A stretch of 14,628 nucleotides of DNA. Source: Deltaproteobacteria bacterium (GTDB lineage Bacteria; Desulfobacterota; Desulfobacteria; Desulfobacterales; SURF-7). Location of the stretch: NCBI GenBank assembly GCA_019307665.1, contig JAFDJC010000042.1, positions 1 to 14,628 on the forward strand, in the 5' to 3' direction. Under the pieces are notes generated by a model. It was not told where the DNA came from. It saw nothing but the letters and a program-made list of their open reading frames with translations, and ran no database searches. Within the stretch, counting starts at the first letter, position 1; the number at the start of each line of letters is the position of its first letter. Of this stretch, positions 14,073 to 14,628 are shown piece after piece. The position numbers and the translations under genes are program-made.

Positions 14073-14628
14073 TTGAAAAAAAGACCATACCACATAGATC
14101 GATCCGGAAGAACCGCTATCCTTTTTTGGTTCGGGTTCTTGATGCTTTACAATCTTTTTGTAGGACCTGTCTTTTCAACAGCAAAAACTTTTACAGTGGG
14201 CATTTACCAGGCCGAGCCCATCGTATTTATGGACATTGATGATCAGCCAAAGGGTATATTTGTTGACATCCTTTCCTCTATCGCTGCAGAGGAGGAGTGG
14301 GATGTCAATTATATGCATGGCACCTGGACAACATGTTTGGACCGCCTCCAAAAGGGTGTCATCGATATCATGACAGGTGTGGCTTATTCAGACCAGCGTG
14401 CACAGCAATATGATTTTAATCAGGAGACTGTTATCACCAACTGGGGCCAGATTTATCTTCGCAAAAACTCACCCATCCAACGTTTTCTTGATTTAAATGC
14501 GAAATCAATAGCGGTTCTAAAGGAGGACATCTATTATGATTTTTTTAAAGTTACCGGTGAAAGGTTTGGTGTAAAGCCTGATTATCGAGAAGTGGGCTCC
14601 TATGCCGCCATATTAAAGATGCTTGATC
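14073..14628 (+). CDS. Receptor with family 3 solute-binding domain, 5' part (runs off right edge)
   Basis: An open frame from TTG 14073 to the window edge, 185 codons. The N terminus is basic (KKRPYH, then R) followed by a hydrophobic core (AILFWFGFLMLYNLFVG) and a likely cut after FSTA, so the binding domain is exported. TVGIYQAEPIVFMD starts the family 3 solute-binding fold; GIFVDILSSIAAEEEW, CLDRLQKGVIDIMTGVAYS and SIAVLKEDIYYDFF are its standard segments. In this bacterial group, this arrangement usually continues into a transmembrane helix and PAS, histidine kinase or GGDEF domains, so it is probably a sensor rather than a transporter component; the window ends too soon to tell. The TTG is preferred because it keeps the basic head of the signal; ATG 14142 would cut it off. 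No clear ribosome site is seen for either, so the start is uncertain. Confidence 0.8.
   Translation, partial: MKKRPYHIDRSGRTAILFWFGFLMLYNLFVGPVFSTAKTFTVGIYQAEPIVFMDIDDQPKGIFVDILSSIAAEEEWDVNYMHGTWTTCLDRLQKGVIDIMTGVAYSDQRAQQYDFNQETVITNWGQIYLRKNSPIQRFLDLNAKSIAVLKEDIYYDFFKVTGERFGVKPDYREVGSYAAILKMLD

Overview
The window looks like a chromosomal segment of an anaerobic, probably sulfate-reducing member of the Desulfobacterota (old Deltaproteobacteria). I infer this from moderate GC, the ferredoxin-linked oxoacid metabolism, the TRAP transporter, the many export and outer-membrane genes, and a periplasmic-binding-domain receptor of a kind common in that group. No rRNA, tRNA, CRISPR array, insertion sequence or phage gene was seen.

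Layout. (1) Bases 1-3276, minus strand: an FGGY carbohydrate kinase, a clear sphingosine-1-phosphate-lyase-type PLP enzyme, and the first ~42 codons of a membrane protein that runs off the left edge; probably one transcript. (2) Bases 3277-3761: a divergent intergenic region. Its right half reads as a complete tryptophan-type attenuator: a TTGACA promoter element, an 11-residue leader peptide MNFLRWRWQVT with two Trp codons, mutually exclusive RNA helices, and an intrinsic terminator ending in seven T just before the next gene's ribosome binding site. (3) Bases 3762-10346, plus strand: a tightly packed operon, iorA - ferredoxin module - iorB - paaK-like CoA ligase - TRAP binding protein - TRAP small membrane subunit - TRAP large membrane subunit. 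(4) Bases 10416-13828, minus strand: a His-rich small lipoprotein, a double VOC-domain lipoprotein, a POTRA-less Omp85-type barrel, and a small OmpW-like barrel. (5) Bases 14073-14628, plus strand: the start of a receptor with a family 3 solute-binding domain, behind a good sigma70-type promoter.

Main idea. The central operon could import an arylacetate (TRAP), activate it to arylacetyl-CoA (PaaK-like ligase) and interconvert it with an arylpyruvate (IorAB, ferredoxin). Alone, that could be catabolism of aromatic amino acids or their synthesis from scavenged acids. The leader decides between them: stalling at Trp codons should favour antitermination, so the operon should be ON when charged tRNA-Trp is scarce. 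That fits a tryptophan salvage route (indole-3-acetate -> indoleacetyl-CoA -> indole-3-pyruvate -> Trp by a transaminase not in this window).

Second oddity. IorA is split by an in-frame TAG between its thiamine-diphosphate part and its two-cluster ferredoxin part, with the downstream frame intact. A pyrrolysine/readthrough codon, a natural split into two polypeptides, or a nonsense/sequence error are all possible.
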